In this document: piece after piece, positions 1 to 8,698 of the stretch
How positions within the stretch are numbered: position 1 is the stretch's first letter
How the letters are laid out: the number at the start of each line of letters is the position of its first letter
Assembly: GCF_001579645.1 (NCBI RefSeq)
Contig: NZ_KQ970822.1
Span: 1 to 64,000 of the forward strand
Source: Streptococcus infantis
GTDB lineage: Bacteria; Bacillota; Bacilli; Lactobacillales; Streptococcaceae
DNA: 64,000 nucleotides
Direction: 5' to 3'
The notes under the pieces: generated by a model
Databases searched by the model: none
What the model was told of the DNA's origin: nothing
Seen by the model: the letters and a program-made list of their open reading frames with translations, nothing else
Made by a program: the position numbers and the translations under genes

Positions 1-1002
1 AAACAAAAAAATCTACAAGGAATTATTACAACTCATTCAAGCGAAATTGTTAAAAATGTAGATGTTAATGATATAAAAGTCATTCGTTCAGAAAATAATT
101 TTATGAATCGTATAGTTGATTTGCATCAATTTATTGTTAATAATGGAGATAAAAAATTTTATGAAACATTCTTTAAATTGAATTTCGCAGATTTAATTTT
201 TTCAGATGCTGTTATCTTTTATGAGGGTGATGCGGAGAGAATGTATTTTGAAAGTTTGATTAATAGGAAACATTCAAAATATATCAATTTAACTCGCCAA
301 TATATAAGTTATTGTCAATGTGGCGGAGATCACGCACATAAGTATTTTCCACTATTAAATGAATTGAGAATGACGGCCTGTGTCTTTACTGATATTGATT
401 ACGATAAAGATAGAGTAAATTTATTTAAAATAGATAAGGATAAGTCTTCTAATACAACTTTAAATTCGATATTTCCTGATAGAAATTGTAATGTTGGCAG
501 TATATATCACCAACAGAAACAGGATAGGAAAAAGAATATTGAAATTTTTACTCAAACAGACATAGATGGGTATGCAAGAACCTTGGAAGAAGCAATTTTA
601 TATAAACTTTTATGTAATTTAGTTTACCATATTACTACTTATTCTAATGTAGATCAAAGAAAGTTCAAATCAAAAATGATTACAGCATTTGTGAATAAAA
701 AAAGAGTCAAAAGAAATATAAAATCAAGAAAATACAATCAAGCAAATAAGAATAGGAATAAAGGTGTATTTATAAAATATGGGAGAGATTTTTGGAAAGA
801 TATAAAGATTGAATCAAAATTAGATTTTTCTATCCCGACTAAAAAGGGATTAGCAATCAGCATCAGAGATGTTGTAAATAGTATGGACAAAACCGACTTC
901 ATGTATTCAATTATCATGAATGGAAAAGAAGCTGAAATACTACCTAATTATATCGAGGAGGGATTATTATGGCTCAACAACAAAATAACTTCTACAAAAT
1001 AA
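1..1002 (+). CDS. OLD-family ATP-dependent endonuclease, GajA-like (5' end outside window)
   Basis: The reading frame is open from base 1 to the stop at 1000-1002, so this is the C-terminal part of a longer gene. The first codons encode ITTHSSEIV, the end of an ABC/OLD ATPase domain. A TOPRIM domain follows, with an EGDAE acidic motif near 223-237 and a DID(Y)D acidic motif near 395-409, the metal-binding residues of OLD nucleases. The stop lies inside the next gene, a UvrD-like helicase, with a 34-base overlap, so the two are translationally coupled. OLD nuclease plus UvrD helicase is the composition of the Gabija anti-phage system (GajA-GajB). The ATPase Walker A part is not visible. Base composition is very AT-rich compared with the core genes downstream. 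ATG 103 is only an internal methionine. Confidence 0.82.
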   Translation, partial: KQKNLQGIITTHSSEIVKNVDVNDIKVIRSENNFMNRIVDLHQFIVNNGDKKFYETFFKLNFADLIFSDAVIFYEGDAERMYFESLINRKHSKYINLTRQYISYCQCGGDHAHKYFPLLNELRMTACVFTDIDYDKDRVNLFKIDKDKSSNTTLNSIFPDRNCNVGSIYHQQKQDRKKNIEIFTQTDIDGYARTLEEAILYKLLCNLVYHITTYSNVDQRKFKSKMITAFVNKKRVKRNIKSRKYNQANKNRNKGVFIKYGRDFWKDIKIESKLDFSIPTKKGLAISIRDVVNSMDKTDFMYSIIMNGKEAEILPNYIEEGLLWLNNKITSTK

Positions 1003-2945
1003 ATGCTCCTGCTGGAAGTGGCAAGACTTACTTTATTAGTAAGACTATTAACGATATTCTTAATAATGAACCATTTGTTAAAATTTTGTGTATTACCTAT
1101 ACTAATAGAGCCTCCCAAGTAATGCAGGAAAGAATTGTTTCTCCAAACGTTGAAATATCAACTATTCATAGTTTCTTAAATAAGTTTTTAAAGCCATTCT
1201 TTAGAAATGAGAAAGTTATAGACTATTATCTTGAAATTTATAAAGAAGAAATTGAGACTACACTCAAAGAAGAAACAAAATTAAATAGATATAAAGAAAG
1301 ATTTCAAGTAGAGGGTGAAGTTTCTGAGGAGACAATAAAATCAAATTTATATGAAATTTATTATAATGAACGACAATACTCATCCGTGTTAAATGGTGGT
1401 TTATCTCATGATGATTTATTGAACTTTTCATTTAAATTAATAGATAGATTTCCTAAAATTGGGTTTAAGTTACGTGAGATGTATGATTATATTTTCATTG
1501 ATGAGGTTCAAGATACAAATGCAGTTATTTTGAGATTTTTTTATAATTCGGCTAAAGATAGTTCAACAAATGTTTATTTTCTTGGAGACAAGATGCAAGA
1601 AATTTATAATAAATATGATGGTTCGTTTGAAACTGAATTTAGAGAATTTGATGGTAATCTCTCAAAAACCTTTACCACCAATTACCGATCCTCTGAAGAA
1701 ATAGTTGATTTATTAAATAATTTATACCAATCTTCTTCTAGAGTAAAACAAGTCGCCTACAAAGGCAAAAAAGGTCAATTCCCTCAATTAGTCTTCACAG
1801 ATAACATTGAAAAATATTTATTTGATAATAGAGAGGCTTATGAAGAGTTTTATAAATTAAGAACAATTAATAAAAAAAGGTTTCAAAACATCAATAATAG
1901 TGGGAAGTCTGCTGAAGAAATCTATACAATATATCAGAAAATATACCCTAATAATGGTCGTGTTAGTGTAATGGATGTTTTGACAAACAGCAACTATGAT
2001 GAAAATCCTGATGTGCTAATGTCTTTTTTAAGTTTGCTATTTCAGGTATTGAATGAATATAAAAATAAAAATTATGGTGAAGTGATTCGTATCTTAAAGA
2101 ATAGCAAAAGAAACTTATCTTTTGGTAAATTTATTTCAGTTTTTAATAACCATCTTTTGAAAATTGAACTTCATGAGGATAAGTTAAAACTGAAAGAAAA
2201 AATGAATTTCTTTATCGAATTATTAGAATCTGATTCTTCGCTAGAAACCGTACTTCAGGAATTAGTTAATGAGAAAATTATCAGTAGTGATTTCTATAAA
2301 TTTATATCCTCATATGAAAGAAATGGCTCTTTTCTCTATACTGATTTATTCTCTTCATCAATTGAATTATTTAAATTGATTGATGAATATAATAGAAACC
2401 CTATGGTGTCAACACAACATGGAGTTAAGGGAGAAGGGCATAAAAAGATACTACTTGTAGCTGAGGATTCAAGTAACCCAGGTATTAAGATATATGAGTT
2501 TCTAAACCTATTTACACGTTTTTATACTCAAAATATTTCATTTAATTTCGATAGGTTTCAACAGTTTTATTATGATTTTAATCGTGATATTTTATCACTA
2601 GAAGAAAAACTAGGAAAAAAAATTAAGGAAATTAAAGCAGCAGATAGAGAACGATACTTTAGTGATTTTCAAGAGATTTTTAATAAGTATCTAGATAATG
2701 ATTATTTTAAATTTATTTGTTTAAAAGAAAATAAACTTAACTTTCAAAAGAAAACAGCAATAAAGAAGATACAAGAAAATATTTTTAATAATAATTTAGT
2801 TAGATCAGTCTTAACAGCTTACAAACTTTTTTATGTTGGGTGTTCTCGAGCTGAAGAAGAATTAGTTGTATTGATTAATGCAAATCAAATTGACAATATG
2901 GAGGAATTTAAGAATTATTTCAAACAAATTGGTTTTCAGATATAG
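969..2945 (+). CDS. UvrD/Rep-like superfamily 1 helicase, GajB-like partner
   Basis: A complete 658-residue SF1A helicase. Visible motifs in order: Walker A APAGSGKT (residues 13-20), motif Ia (CITYTNRAS), Walker B DEVQDT (from residue 178), motif III LGDKMQEIY, motif IV TTNYRSSEE, a motif V region (THQ-like STQHGVKGEGH) and motif VI LFYVGCSRAEEEL near the C-terminus. Start ATG 969 has GAGGAGG upstream and overlaps the end of the OLD nuclease gene. In Gabija, GajB acts with the GajA nuclease and responds to nucleotide depletion or DNA ends during phage infection. This protein is longer than typical GajB (about 500 residues), so it may be a divergent lineage. AT-rich composition agrees with horizontal acquisition. 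Confidence 0.85.
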   Translation: MAQQQNNFYKINAPAGSGKTYFISKTINDILNNEPFVKILCITYTNRASQVMQERIVSPNVEISTIHSFLNKFLKPFFRNEKVIDYYLEIYKEEIETTLKEETKLNRYKERFQVEGEVSEETIKSNLYEIYYNERQYSSVLNGGLSHDDLLNFSFKLIDRFPKIGFKLREMYDYIFIDEVQDTNAVILRFFYNSAKDSSTNVYFLGDKMQEIYNKYDGSFETEFREFDGNLSKTFTTNYRSSEEIVDLLNNLYQSSSRVKQVAYKGKKGQFPQLVFTDNIEKYLFDNREAYEEFYKLRTINKKRFQNINNSGKSAEEIYTIYQKIYPNNGRVSVMDVLTNSNYDENPDVLMSFLSLLFQVLNEYKNKNYGEVIRILKNSKRNLSFGKFISVFNNHLLKIELHEDKLKLKEKMNFFIELLESDSSLETVLQELVNEKIISSDFYKFISSYERNGSFLYTDLFSSSIELFKLIDEYNRNPMVSTQHGVKGEGHKKILLVAEDSSNPGIKIYEFLNLFTRFYTQNISFNFDRFQQFYYDFNRDILSLEEKLGKKIKEIKAADRERYFSDFQEIFNKYLDNDYFKFICLKENKLNFQKKTAIKKIQENIFNNNLVRSVLTAYKLFYVGCSRAEEELVVLINANQIDNMEEFKNYFKQIGFQI

Positions 2946-3045
2946 ATATATAAAGTCTGAAGACATCTGAAATATGAAATTTGTAATAAGTGCGTAGAAA
3001 TAAATATTACGCTGATTCGGAAAATCTAGGACTATAGTACAGTTA

Positions 3046-3270
3046 GTAGACCTCCTCAATGTCGAAGAAGAACTCGCTCGTCTCGACAAGGAACTCGCTA
3101 AATGGCAAAAAGAACTGGATATGGTCGGCAAAAAGCTCTCTAACGAACGCTTCGTAGCCAATGCCAAACCAGAAGTCGTCCAAAAAGAACGCGACAAACA
3201 AGCCGACTACCAAGCCAAATACGACGCGACCGTAGCACGTATTGATGAGATGAAGAAGTTGGTGAAATAA
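3046..3270 (+). pseudogene. valS: valS 3'-end fragment (C-terminal coiled-coil of valyl-tRNA synthetase)
   Basis: The frame ending at TAA 3268-3270 encodes about 74 residues of the ValS C-terminal coiled coil: [20 protein letters not shown], then a segment with KKLSNERF and NAKPEVV, ending DEMKKLVK. There is no start codon and no synthetase body upstream; homology stops around 3046, where the sequence turns into AT-rich island DNA. Codon choice and GC resemble housekeeping genes, unlike both neighbours. It is followed by an intact terminator. It is either a duplicate left when an element inserted at the valS 3' end, or the true valS terminus split from its gene; the upstream sequence needed to decide lies outside the window. 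Confidence 0.85.
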
Positions 3271-3277
3271 ACACAGA

Positions 3278-3303
3278 AACACGGCGGAATGCCGTGTTTT
3301 TTT
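3278..3303 (+). terminator. Rho-independent terminator of the valS fragment
   Basis: A perfect 8-bp stem AACACGGC/GCCGTGTT with a five-base loop is followed by a T-run, eight bases after the valS stop. It appears to be the original valS terminator carried with the fragment. Confidence 0.85.
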
Positions 3304-3311
3304 GGTATAAT
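3303..3311 (+). promoter_or_regulatory. Extended -10 promoter for the nuclease/ATPase unit
   Basis: TGGTATAAT fits the extended -10 consensus, starts in the T-run of the valS terminator and lies 35 bases before the ATG at 3347. No good -35 is visible, which is usual for extended -10 promoters. It gives the two-gene unit its own transcription start, insulated from the Gabija-like genes. Confidence 0.65.
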
Positions 3312-3346
3312 AGAAACTGAGAATACTTTTAGAGAGATGATTTTTA

Positions 3347-4381
3347 ATGACTACTCATCATAAAAATACAAATGCGACTTCCTCTGCGTTTGGTTGGGAT
3401 TTTCAATATAATCTGGCGTTATACTTAGTTATGGATCAGGACCTAACCCAAGTTGAAAAATTTAAAGTTGAAGGTCCAACAGAAGATATTGAGATATACT
3501 TCCGTAATAAAGAACCAATTTATATACAGGCTAAAGCCCAGGAAAATCCGTATTCAAGTTCTACAACTAATCAACATTTGAATAATGCTATTAATTCTTT
3601 AATTAATACTGTGGATAAAGTGAATGAGAAATATAGCGAGGTCATTTATGGAAATAATATTGAAATTCCTATAAGAGCAAATAAATACCCAAATTTATTT
3701 CAGGGAGCTAGGGTGAATTTGAGTTATGTTGAACTTCCTGAGACTCATAAGAAAAAAATTGATTCAATATTTAATAAAACGACTGTTGTAATTGATTTTG
3801 AGAAACTTAAACAAAATATTCGTATCCTAAAAATAACTTTTCATGGAAGTGATGACGAAACACGTTATCGGCATATCAGGGAAAAAGTAATTGATCGTTT
3901 AGATGAGATTGGTTTCCCAAGGTTTAAAGCAAGTAAAATTTTTTCTAATTTGCAAAACGAGTTTAAAAATAATGCTTCTAGAAGAGTCGATTTAACCATA
4001 AAAGATTTAGGGTGGTTGATAATTCTGCATAGTATTAATATTGAAGAGAATATGGTATATGAATTATTTGATATTCCAAAAATTAATGAAACTAGTTTGA
4101 AGACAGATTTGTCAGAACTAATTTTAAATAAGTCACTAGATTTTGAATTTGTCACTTCTGTAACAACTGAATTTAATAAATTTTCGTTGAGCTATCCCAC
4201 ACGAAGGGATATGGTTGAGAACTTCATTAAAGAACATTACACTAGATTCCAAGATGATATTTTGAATCTACATGATAAAATATCTTCTCATCTTTTAGAA
4301 GACTTAACCAAAGTAATACTATTTCAAATTTTGTCTTCGAACTCAGATATAGACCGCATTAGAAGAGGATTAGATATATGA
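3347..4381 (+). CDS. Probable PD-(D/E)XK nuclease of a two-gene defence unit (DUF4297/Cap4-like, LmuA-like)
   Basis: A 344-residue protein. The N-terminus carries AFGWDFQYNLALYLVM (residues 14-29), then EGPTEDIEIYF (42-52) and IQAKAQ (60-65). This matches the pattern seen in DUF4297-type nucleases: a G-x-x-(Y/F)Q helix, a core acidic residue (D47) and a Q-x-K motif (Q61, K63). The remaining 280 residues are helical and unrecognised; no transmembrane segment is seen. Its stop overlaps the next start as ATGA (4378-4381), so it is co-translated with an SMC-like ATPase. In Lamassu (LmuA-LmuB) and ABC-3C systems such a nuclease is the effector unleashed by the ATPase. The family call rests on motifs only. 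AT-rich, with AAA/ATT-heavy codon use. Confidence 0.62.
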   Translation: MTTHHKNTNATSSAFGWDFQYNLALYLVMDQDLTQVEKFKVEGPTEDIEIYFRNKEPIYIQAKAQENPYSSSTTNQHLNNAINSLINTVDKVNEKYSEVIYGNNIEIPIRANKYPNLFQGARVNLSYVELPETHKKKIDSIFNKTTVVIDFEKLKQNIRILKITFHGSDDETRYRHIREKVIDRLDEIGFPRFKASKIFSNLQNEFKNNASRRVDLTIKDLGWLIILHSINIEENMVYELFDIPKINETSLKTDLSELILNKSLDFEFVTSVTTEFNKFSLSYPTRRDMVENFIKEHYTRFQDDILNLHDKISSHLLEDLTKVILFQILSSNSDIDRIRRGLDI

Positions 4382-5802
4382 ATTTTAAGTCGCTAGAAAT
4401 TATCAGTGGATATGAAACAAAAAAATTTGAATTTGGTAAGAAAACAGAAATTTATAGTAATGTCAATAGTGTAGGTAAGTCGACTTTGTTAAGATTGCTA
4501 TTTTATTCAATGGGATATTCTATACCGTCTACAAAGAAAATTAGATTTTCTAAACTACAAACAAAATTGATTATTGAGACAGATCAATTAATAATTTTGT
4601 GGCGTAATAATAATAATATAAAAATAGAGATGGGAGGGGAAACTGAGTCTTTAGAGTTGCCAAGAGATTTATATTATATTCTAGGGAAAATTTTTAAAAC
4701 AAGTAATATCAACGTTTTAGAAAGTCTGTTAGGTTGTATATATTTGGATCAAGATAAAGGATGGACCCTGCTAAATAGAGGAACCGTTATAGGTGGTATA
4801 AAATTTAAAGTTGAAACTTTAATAGAAGGAATTTCTGAAAAAGATATATCACATTTAAGAGTTGAAGCAAATAAAATTGCTGTAGAGCTAAATAAATTAA
4901 GTGAATTGCAGAAAATTATTTTATTTCAGAGTGAAAATTTTGATTTAATGGATAAAAGTAATTTTCAGACCAATAAGGTATCGGATTTAGAAAATAGACT
5001 TTTAATAACTAGAAATAACAGAAATGAGTTATTAAGAAAACAATCTATTTTAAAAAATATTTTGACTAAAAATGAAGATTATCTTAAGTATGTTGAAAGT
5101 TTGGGATTAAGTGTTCGCTGTCCAGATGGAAGTATAGTAGAATTAACTCGGGATAATATCTCAGGTTTTAAGGAAACGCAAACGGTAATTGAACTGCGAG
5201 TATTTCATTTGGGACAAGAAATAGAAAAATTACAAAAAAAAGAACTCGAATTAGAGCAAGAGATCAATAATTCTCAGTACCTTGTAAAAGTTGAAAATCC
5301 TATTGAGCTTTTTGAACAACGATTACAACTTATCACAGCACCAGAAGAAATTATTGATTCTGAAATAAAAAGGCTTAAGGAATACAAAAAAGAAATTGAT
5401 GATAGAATAAAGTTTTCGTTACGTGATGATACTAATCAACATATTTTTGATAATATTTTAAAATTTGCAAGGAAATTGAATGTTGTAGAATACTTAAATT
5501 CGGATAAAAATTTTGTATTCACATCAGATCTAAAGTCGTTGAGTGGTTCGGTATTACATAAAATTGTATTTTGCTATAAAATGGCGTATATAATTGAAAT
5601 TCAAAAATATATTGGGCTAACACTTCCAATCGTTTTAGATTCTCCAAGTGGTAGAGAGGTTGATCAAAAAAATATTGAAGATATGTTCGATATCTTAAAC
5701 GATGAATTTAGCGATAATCAAATTATTATTGCTTCAATTTTTAAATATAGTAGTTTTGATGTAGATACTCTAATAGAATTACAAAGAAATTTACTTGAAT
5801 AA
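4378..5802 (+). CDS. SMC/Rad50-like ATPase of the two-gene defence unit (LmuB-like)
   Basis: A 474-residue protein with a split ABC ATPase head: Walker A NVNSVGKST (residues 28-36), two central coiled-coil stretches (about 160-240 and 260-345), an ABC signature LSGS (388-391) and Walker B LPIVLDSP (416-423) followed by SGREVD. The usual catalytic Glu directly after the Walker B Asp is a Ser; Glu427 is nearby. The apex between the coils holds RCPDGSIVE with a single Cys, so there is no zinc hook. Length is short for SMC proteins. The overlap with the nuclease gene suggests a fixed stoichiometry, with the ATPase sensing DNA ends or structures and gating the nuclease. A free RecN-like repair role is less likely given the context. 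Confidence 0.7.
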   Translation: MNFKSLEIISGYETKKFEFGKKTEIYSNVNSVGKSTLLRLLFYSMGYSIPSTKKIRFSKLQTKLIIETDQLIILWRNNNNIKIEMGGETESLELPRDLYYILGKIFKTSNINVLESLLGCIYLDQDKGWTLLNRGTVIGGIKFKVETLIEGISEKDISHLRVEANKIAVELNKLSELQKIILFQSENFDLMDKSNFQTNKVSDLENRLLITRNNRNELLRKQSILKNILTKNEDYLKYVESLGLSVRCPDGSIVELTRDNISGFKETQTVIELRVFHLGQEIEKLQKKELELEQEINNSQYLVKVENPIELFEQRLQLITAPEEIIDSEIKRLKEYKKEIDDRIKFSLRDDTNQHIFDNILKFARKLNVVEYLNSDKNFVFTSDLKSLSGSVLHKIVFCYKMAYIIEIQKYIGLTLPIVLDSPSGREVDQKNIEDMFDILNDEFSDNQIIIASIFKYSSFDVDTLIELQRNLLE

Positions 5803-5832
5803 TAATAAATCTTTTAGAAAGCAGGTTACTAC

Positions 5833-7053
5833 ATGACAAATTCTGTAAGTTCGAACCGACCTGAGAAGTACAATATTGCAGCTTTCTTCTCAGGTGTTGG
5901 GGGAATTGAGTTGGGATTTGAACAGACCAACGAGTTCAGAGTGGTGTATGCCAATGAATTTGATAAGTATGCGCGTCAGACTTATCAGTTAAACCATCCA
6001 GATACCTATTTGGATGGTCGTGATATTCACGATGTTCAGCCAGAGGATATTCCAGCTGAGCGCGTGGATGTGATTATGGGAGGTTTTCCTTGCCAGGCCT
6101 TTAGTATTGCGGGTTATCGCAAGGGCTTTGATGATGACCGTGGCGATCTTTTCTTCGAATTGCTTCGCATGATTGAGGGATGCAAACCTCGAGCTATTTT
6201 CATCGAAAATGTCAAAAACATGGTCGGTCATGACCATGGCAATACCTTCAAGGTCATTCGTGAAGCCTTGACCGAGAACAACTACTTTATCAAGTGGAAG
6301 GTTCTCAACGGAAAAGACTATGGGAATATCCCGCAAAACCGTGAGCGTATCTACATCGTTGGTTTTGATACCAAGGAAGCTTATGACTTGTTTGAATTCC
6401 CAGAGGAAATCAAGCTGACTACTACTCTTCAGGATGTGATTAACTTTGGTGATAAGCTAGATGAGATCTACTACTACCGTGAAGGCAAGCAAAATTTCTA
6501 CGATCAGTTGAAATTTGAAGTCACCAACCAAGATACGGTCTACCAGTGGCGTCGTCAGTATGTCCGTGAAAACAAAAACGGCGTTGTCCCTACCTTGACA
6601 GCAAATATGGGAACTGGTGGACACAACGTTCCATTGATTTTGACGGACAGTGGCGAGATTCGGAAGTTGACTCCGAAAGAAACCTTTAATGTTCAAGGTT
6701 ATCCAAAATCCTTTAAAATCCCAGAGGGCGTTTCCAATGGTCAGCTCTACAAACAAGCTGGAAATAGCGTAGTTGTTCCTGTGATTAAACGCATCGCAGA
6801 GAATATTGCCAAGGCTTTGAACGAAAGTCAAGGGCAGTCTCAACTGGAACGGTCAGGGAAATTCGCCATTATCTACACCAAGATGAATGGCCAGTTTGAA
6901 GGCCAATCCTATGTCAAGGACTTTGTAGATAGCTATGACCAAGCTCTTGAAAAAATCAAGTCTTATGATGATGGTTTAACCCTTCTGTCAGATGAAGAGT
7001 ATTTGAGACTTGTCAAAAAACAAGGCAAACTTGAATTTTACAGTATCAATTAA
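5833..7053 (+). CDS. DNA (cytosine-5) methyltransferase, type II modification enzyme
   Basis: A 406-residue C5-methyltransferase with ordered motifs: I (AAFFSGVGGIELGF), IV (GGFPCQAFSIAG, catalytic Cys), VI (ENV), VIII (QNRERIYIVGF), a target-recognition region with PTLTANMGTGGHNVP, and X (GNSVVVPVI). It ends with an extra segment of about 65 residues after motif X. It methylates cytosine in a short recognition site that cannot be read from the sequence. A probable restriction enzyme follows after a terminator and a new promoter. Base composition is clearly richer in GC than the preceding two modules, suggesting a different origin. SD-like AAAGCAGG precedes ATG 5833. Confidence 0.93.
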   Translation: MTNSVSSNRPEKYNIAAFFSGVGGIELGFEQTNEFRVVYANEFDKYARQTYQLNHPDTYLDGRDIHDVQPEDIPAERVDVIMGGFPCQAFSIAGYRKGFDDDRGDLFFELLRMIEGCKPRAIFIENVKNMVGHDHGNTFKVIREALTENNYFIKWKVLNGKDYGNIPQNRERIYIVGFDTKEAYDLFEFPEEIKLTTTLQDVINFGDKLDEIYYYREGKQNFYDQLKFEVTNQDTVYQWRRQYVRENKNGVVPTLTANMGTGGHNVPLILTDSGEIRKLTPKETFNVQGYPKSFKIPEGVSNGQLYKQAGNSVVVPVIKRIAENIAKALNESQGQSQLERSGKFAIIYTKMNGQFEGQSYVKDFVDSYDQALEKIKSYDDGLTLLSDEEYLRLVKKQGKLEFYSIN

Positions 7054-7062
7054 CGAATATAT

Positions 7063-7092
7063 AAGAGGATTAGTGAAAAACTAATCTTCTTT
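7063..7092 (+). terminator. Terminator between methyltransferase and restriction gene
   Basis: The inverted repeat AAGAGGATTAGT / ACTAATCTTCTT, with a five-base A-rich loop and a terminal T-run, starts ten bases after the methyltransferase stop. Confidence 0.7.
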
Positions 7093-7101
7093 TGATATAC
7101 T
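7093..7101 (+). promoter_or_regulatory. Extended -10 promoter of the restriction gene
   Basis: TGATATACT is an extended -10 (TGnTATACT) located immediately after the methyltransferase terminator and 23 bases before ATG 7124. It suggests separate transcription of the restriction enzyme. Confidence 0.5.
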
Positions 7102-7123
7102 GAAAATAGAAAAGAGGGTGCTT

Positions 7124-8698
7124 ATGTGGGAACATCTAAAGTCTGAACAAAAAGATAAATACAAAACCTTAATTACCAACTTCGCTAGCTTGAGCCAAGC
7201 TTTTTCTCAAAAGGCAGAATCCGAAGACGAGGAACAAATAGAACATTCTGTCGCTCCTATCGTCAACTCCAAATTTCAGGAGACTGTTTTTCAAAAAGCC
7301 TTTAATGCCGTAGGGGAAGATATTGCCAACACCTCCTATGATGCCTCTGTCGTTGTAGATGAAAATCATAAATACTTAGTGGGTATTAAGTCTTTTGGGA
7401 TTAATTCAGGAGACCAAAAAATTGCCCAGTTCAAGAAAGATTCTCAATCTTGGACAGACTTGTTGGGTGATATCAAGTTTCATGCAGATATTGCTACTGA
7501 TAAAGAAGCTGCAGACAAGGAAAACTATCAACGCTATGAAGAGTTAGCACGAAAGATTGGGGCCTTGAGAAACCAGAGAATCGAATCTTCTAAGGCGCAA
7601 ATCAAGGGATTCAACTCTGACTCGGTCAATGTTGAAGCTGTTTACCATGTCCTGATGCCAACACCAAAGGGAGAAAATCCTAGGATTTTTGTTGGAGAAA
7701 CGACTTATTTGCCAGTCGATATTGATAATCTGGTCATTGAAGGATCAACTACCAAAATCAATCCAACCAATTTTCGTTTTACAGATGGGCAACACCACTA
7801 CAAGTACACAGCAGCTGACAGTCAGCTCCACATGACTTTTAACAATAAAGACATTGTGGTAGACACTTGGAATGTCCATTATATCGAAGATCCTTTTTCT
7901 CTCTTTGAAAATCTTCATTTACTGATAACTGAAAAGGGACAATCCGATATTTTAGAAACTGTGTCTTGGGTTATCACAGACAAACATGGAAATGTGGAAG
8001 AAAACTCTGGTTTCAATGCCTTTAACGGCGGTTCAAAATTAGCCAAAAAAGATCGTCTGCCACGGATTTTAAAGATTCAGGATAAATTTAAGGACAGTCT
8101 GGCTCCAGAAGAACTAGCTTTTGTGACCTTCTCTCTGGAAGAAATCCTCTTGAAGAAATGGACCAACAAGGAAGAAAAAGCTCAGATGAAGGCTATTCGT
8201 GAAGACTTGATTAACTTTGTCCACAATACTGGCAATGAAAAACTCATTAAAGAAATTGAGCAGTTAGTGTATCGTCCAGTTAGTGAAGTTTACATTCCTC
8301 TGCCTGACTCAAAAAACTTTCACGACGAAAGACCTGATTTCTTTGGTCCAGGATTTGGGACTTTTGAACCTGGTACTAAAAAACTAGCTCTATCCAAAGA
8401 AGAAAGAACCTTTAAACTACGCTTCTTACCTTCTGGAGATGTCATCAATGCCTATATCAACCAAGAAGCTGGTAAGGCGATTCAGTCAACTGATAAGCAA
8501 GAAATCCTTGGAAATTGGATTTTGCGTGGTGTTTTCCAGTTGAAGGAACGAGAGGTCTTGACAGGCCAACGGCTCAATGAACTGGAAATCAATGGTATTC
8601 GTTTGACTAAGTTTAAAAACGGGGAAATTGGCATCGAATTCATCTGGATTGATACCGAAAACCCACCTAGCGATGCCATCGGCTGGGTAGCAAAATAG
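7124..8698 (+). CDS. Probable type II restriction endonuclease of unrecognised family
   Basis: A 524-residue protein directly downstream of a C5-methyltransferase. I do not recognise its specificity family. The N-terminal part contains KFQETVFQKAF, then SYDASVVV (D73) and YLVGIKSFG (K89), spaced like a PD-(D/E)XK core in which the middle acidic residue is not obvious; QKIAQFKKD follows. The start is taken at ATG 7124 because AAAGAGGG lies five bases upstream; the GTG at 7118 lies within that SD. No helicase motifs and no membrane segments are seen. Codon use resembles the methyltransferase. Paired with its methylase it would cut unmethylated incoming DNA. It could alternatively be an R-M associated protein without nuclease activity. 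Confidence 0.65.
   Translation: MWEHLKSEQKDKYKTLITNFASLSQAFSQKAESEDEEQIEHSVAPIVNSKFQETVFQKAFNAVGEDIANTSYDASVVVDENHKYLVGIKSFGINSGDQKIAQFKKDSQSWTDLLGDIKFHADIATDKEAADKENYQRYEELARKIGALRNQRIESSKAQIKGFNSDSVNVEAVYHVLMPTPKGENPRIFVGETTYLPVDIDNLVIEGSTTKINPTNFRFTDGQHHYKYTAADSQLHMTFNNKDIVVDTWNVHYIEDPFSLFENLHLLITEKGQSDILETVSWVITDKHGNVEENSGFNAFNGGSKLAKKDRLPRILKIQDKFKDSLAPEELAFVTFSLEEILLKKWTNKEEKAQMKAIREDLINFVHNTGNEKLIKEIEQLVYRPVSEVYIPLPDSKNFHDERPDFFGPGFGTFEPGTKKLALSKEERTFKLRFLPSGDVINAYINQEAGKAIQSTDKQEILGNWILRGVFQLKEREVLTGQRLNELEINGIRLTKFKNGEIGIEFIWIDTENPPSDAIGWVAK

Noticed and set aside
103-1002. Treating ATG 103 as the true start of a 299-residue protein
   Set aside because: The same frame is open to base 1 and encodes the end of an OLD/ABC ATPase domain, so 103 is an internal methionine.
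2862-3282. Two minus-strand open frames over the valS fragment
   Set aside because: They are antisense to a clearly homologous ValS coding stretch and have no domain or good SD.
3818-3827. TATTCGTA (reverse combox) inside the nuclease gene
   Set aside because: It is within coding sequence, points against the gene and has no downstream competence gene; chance match in AT-rich DNA.
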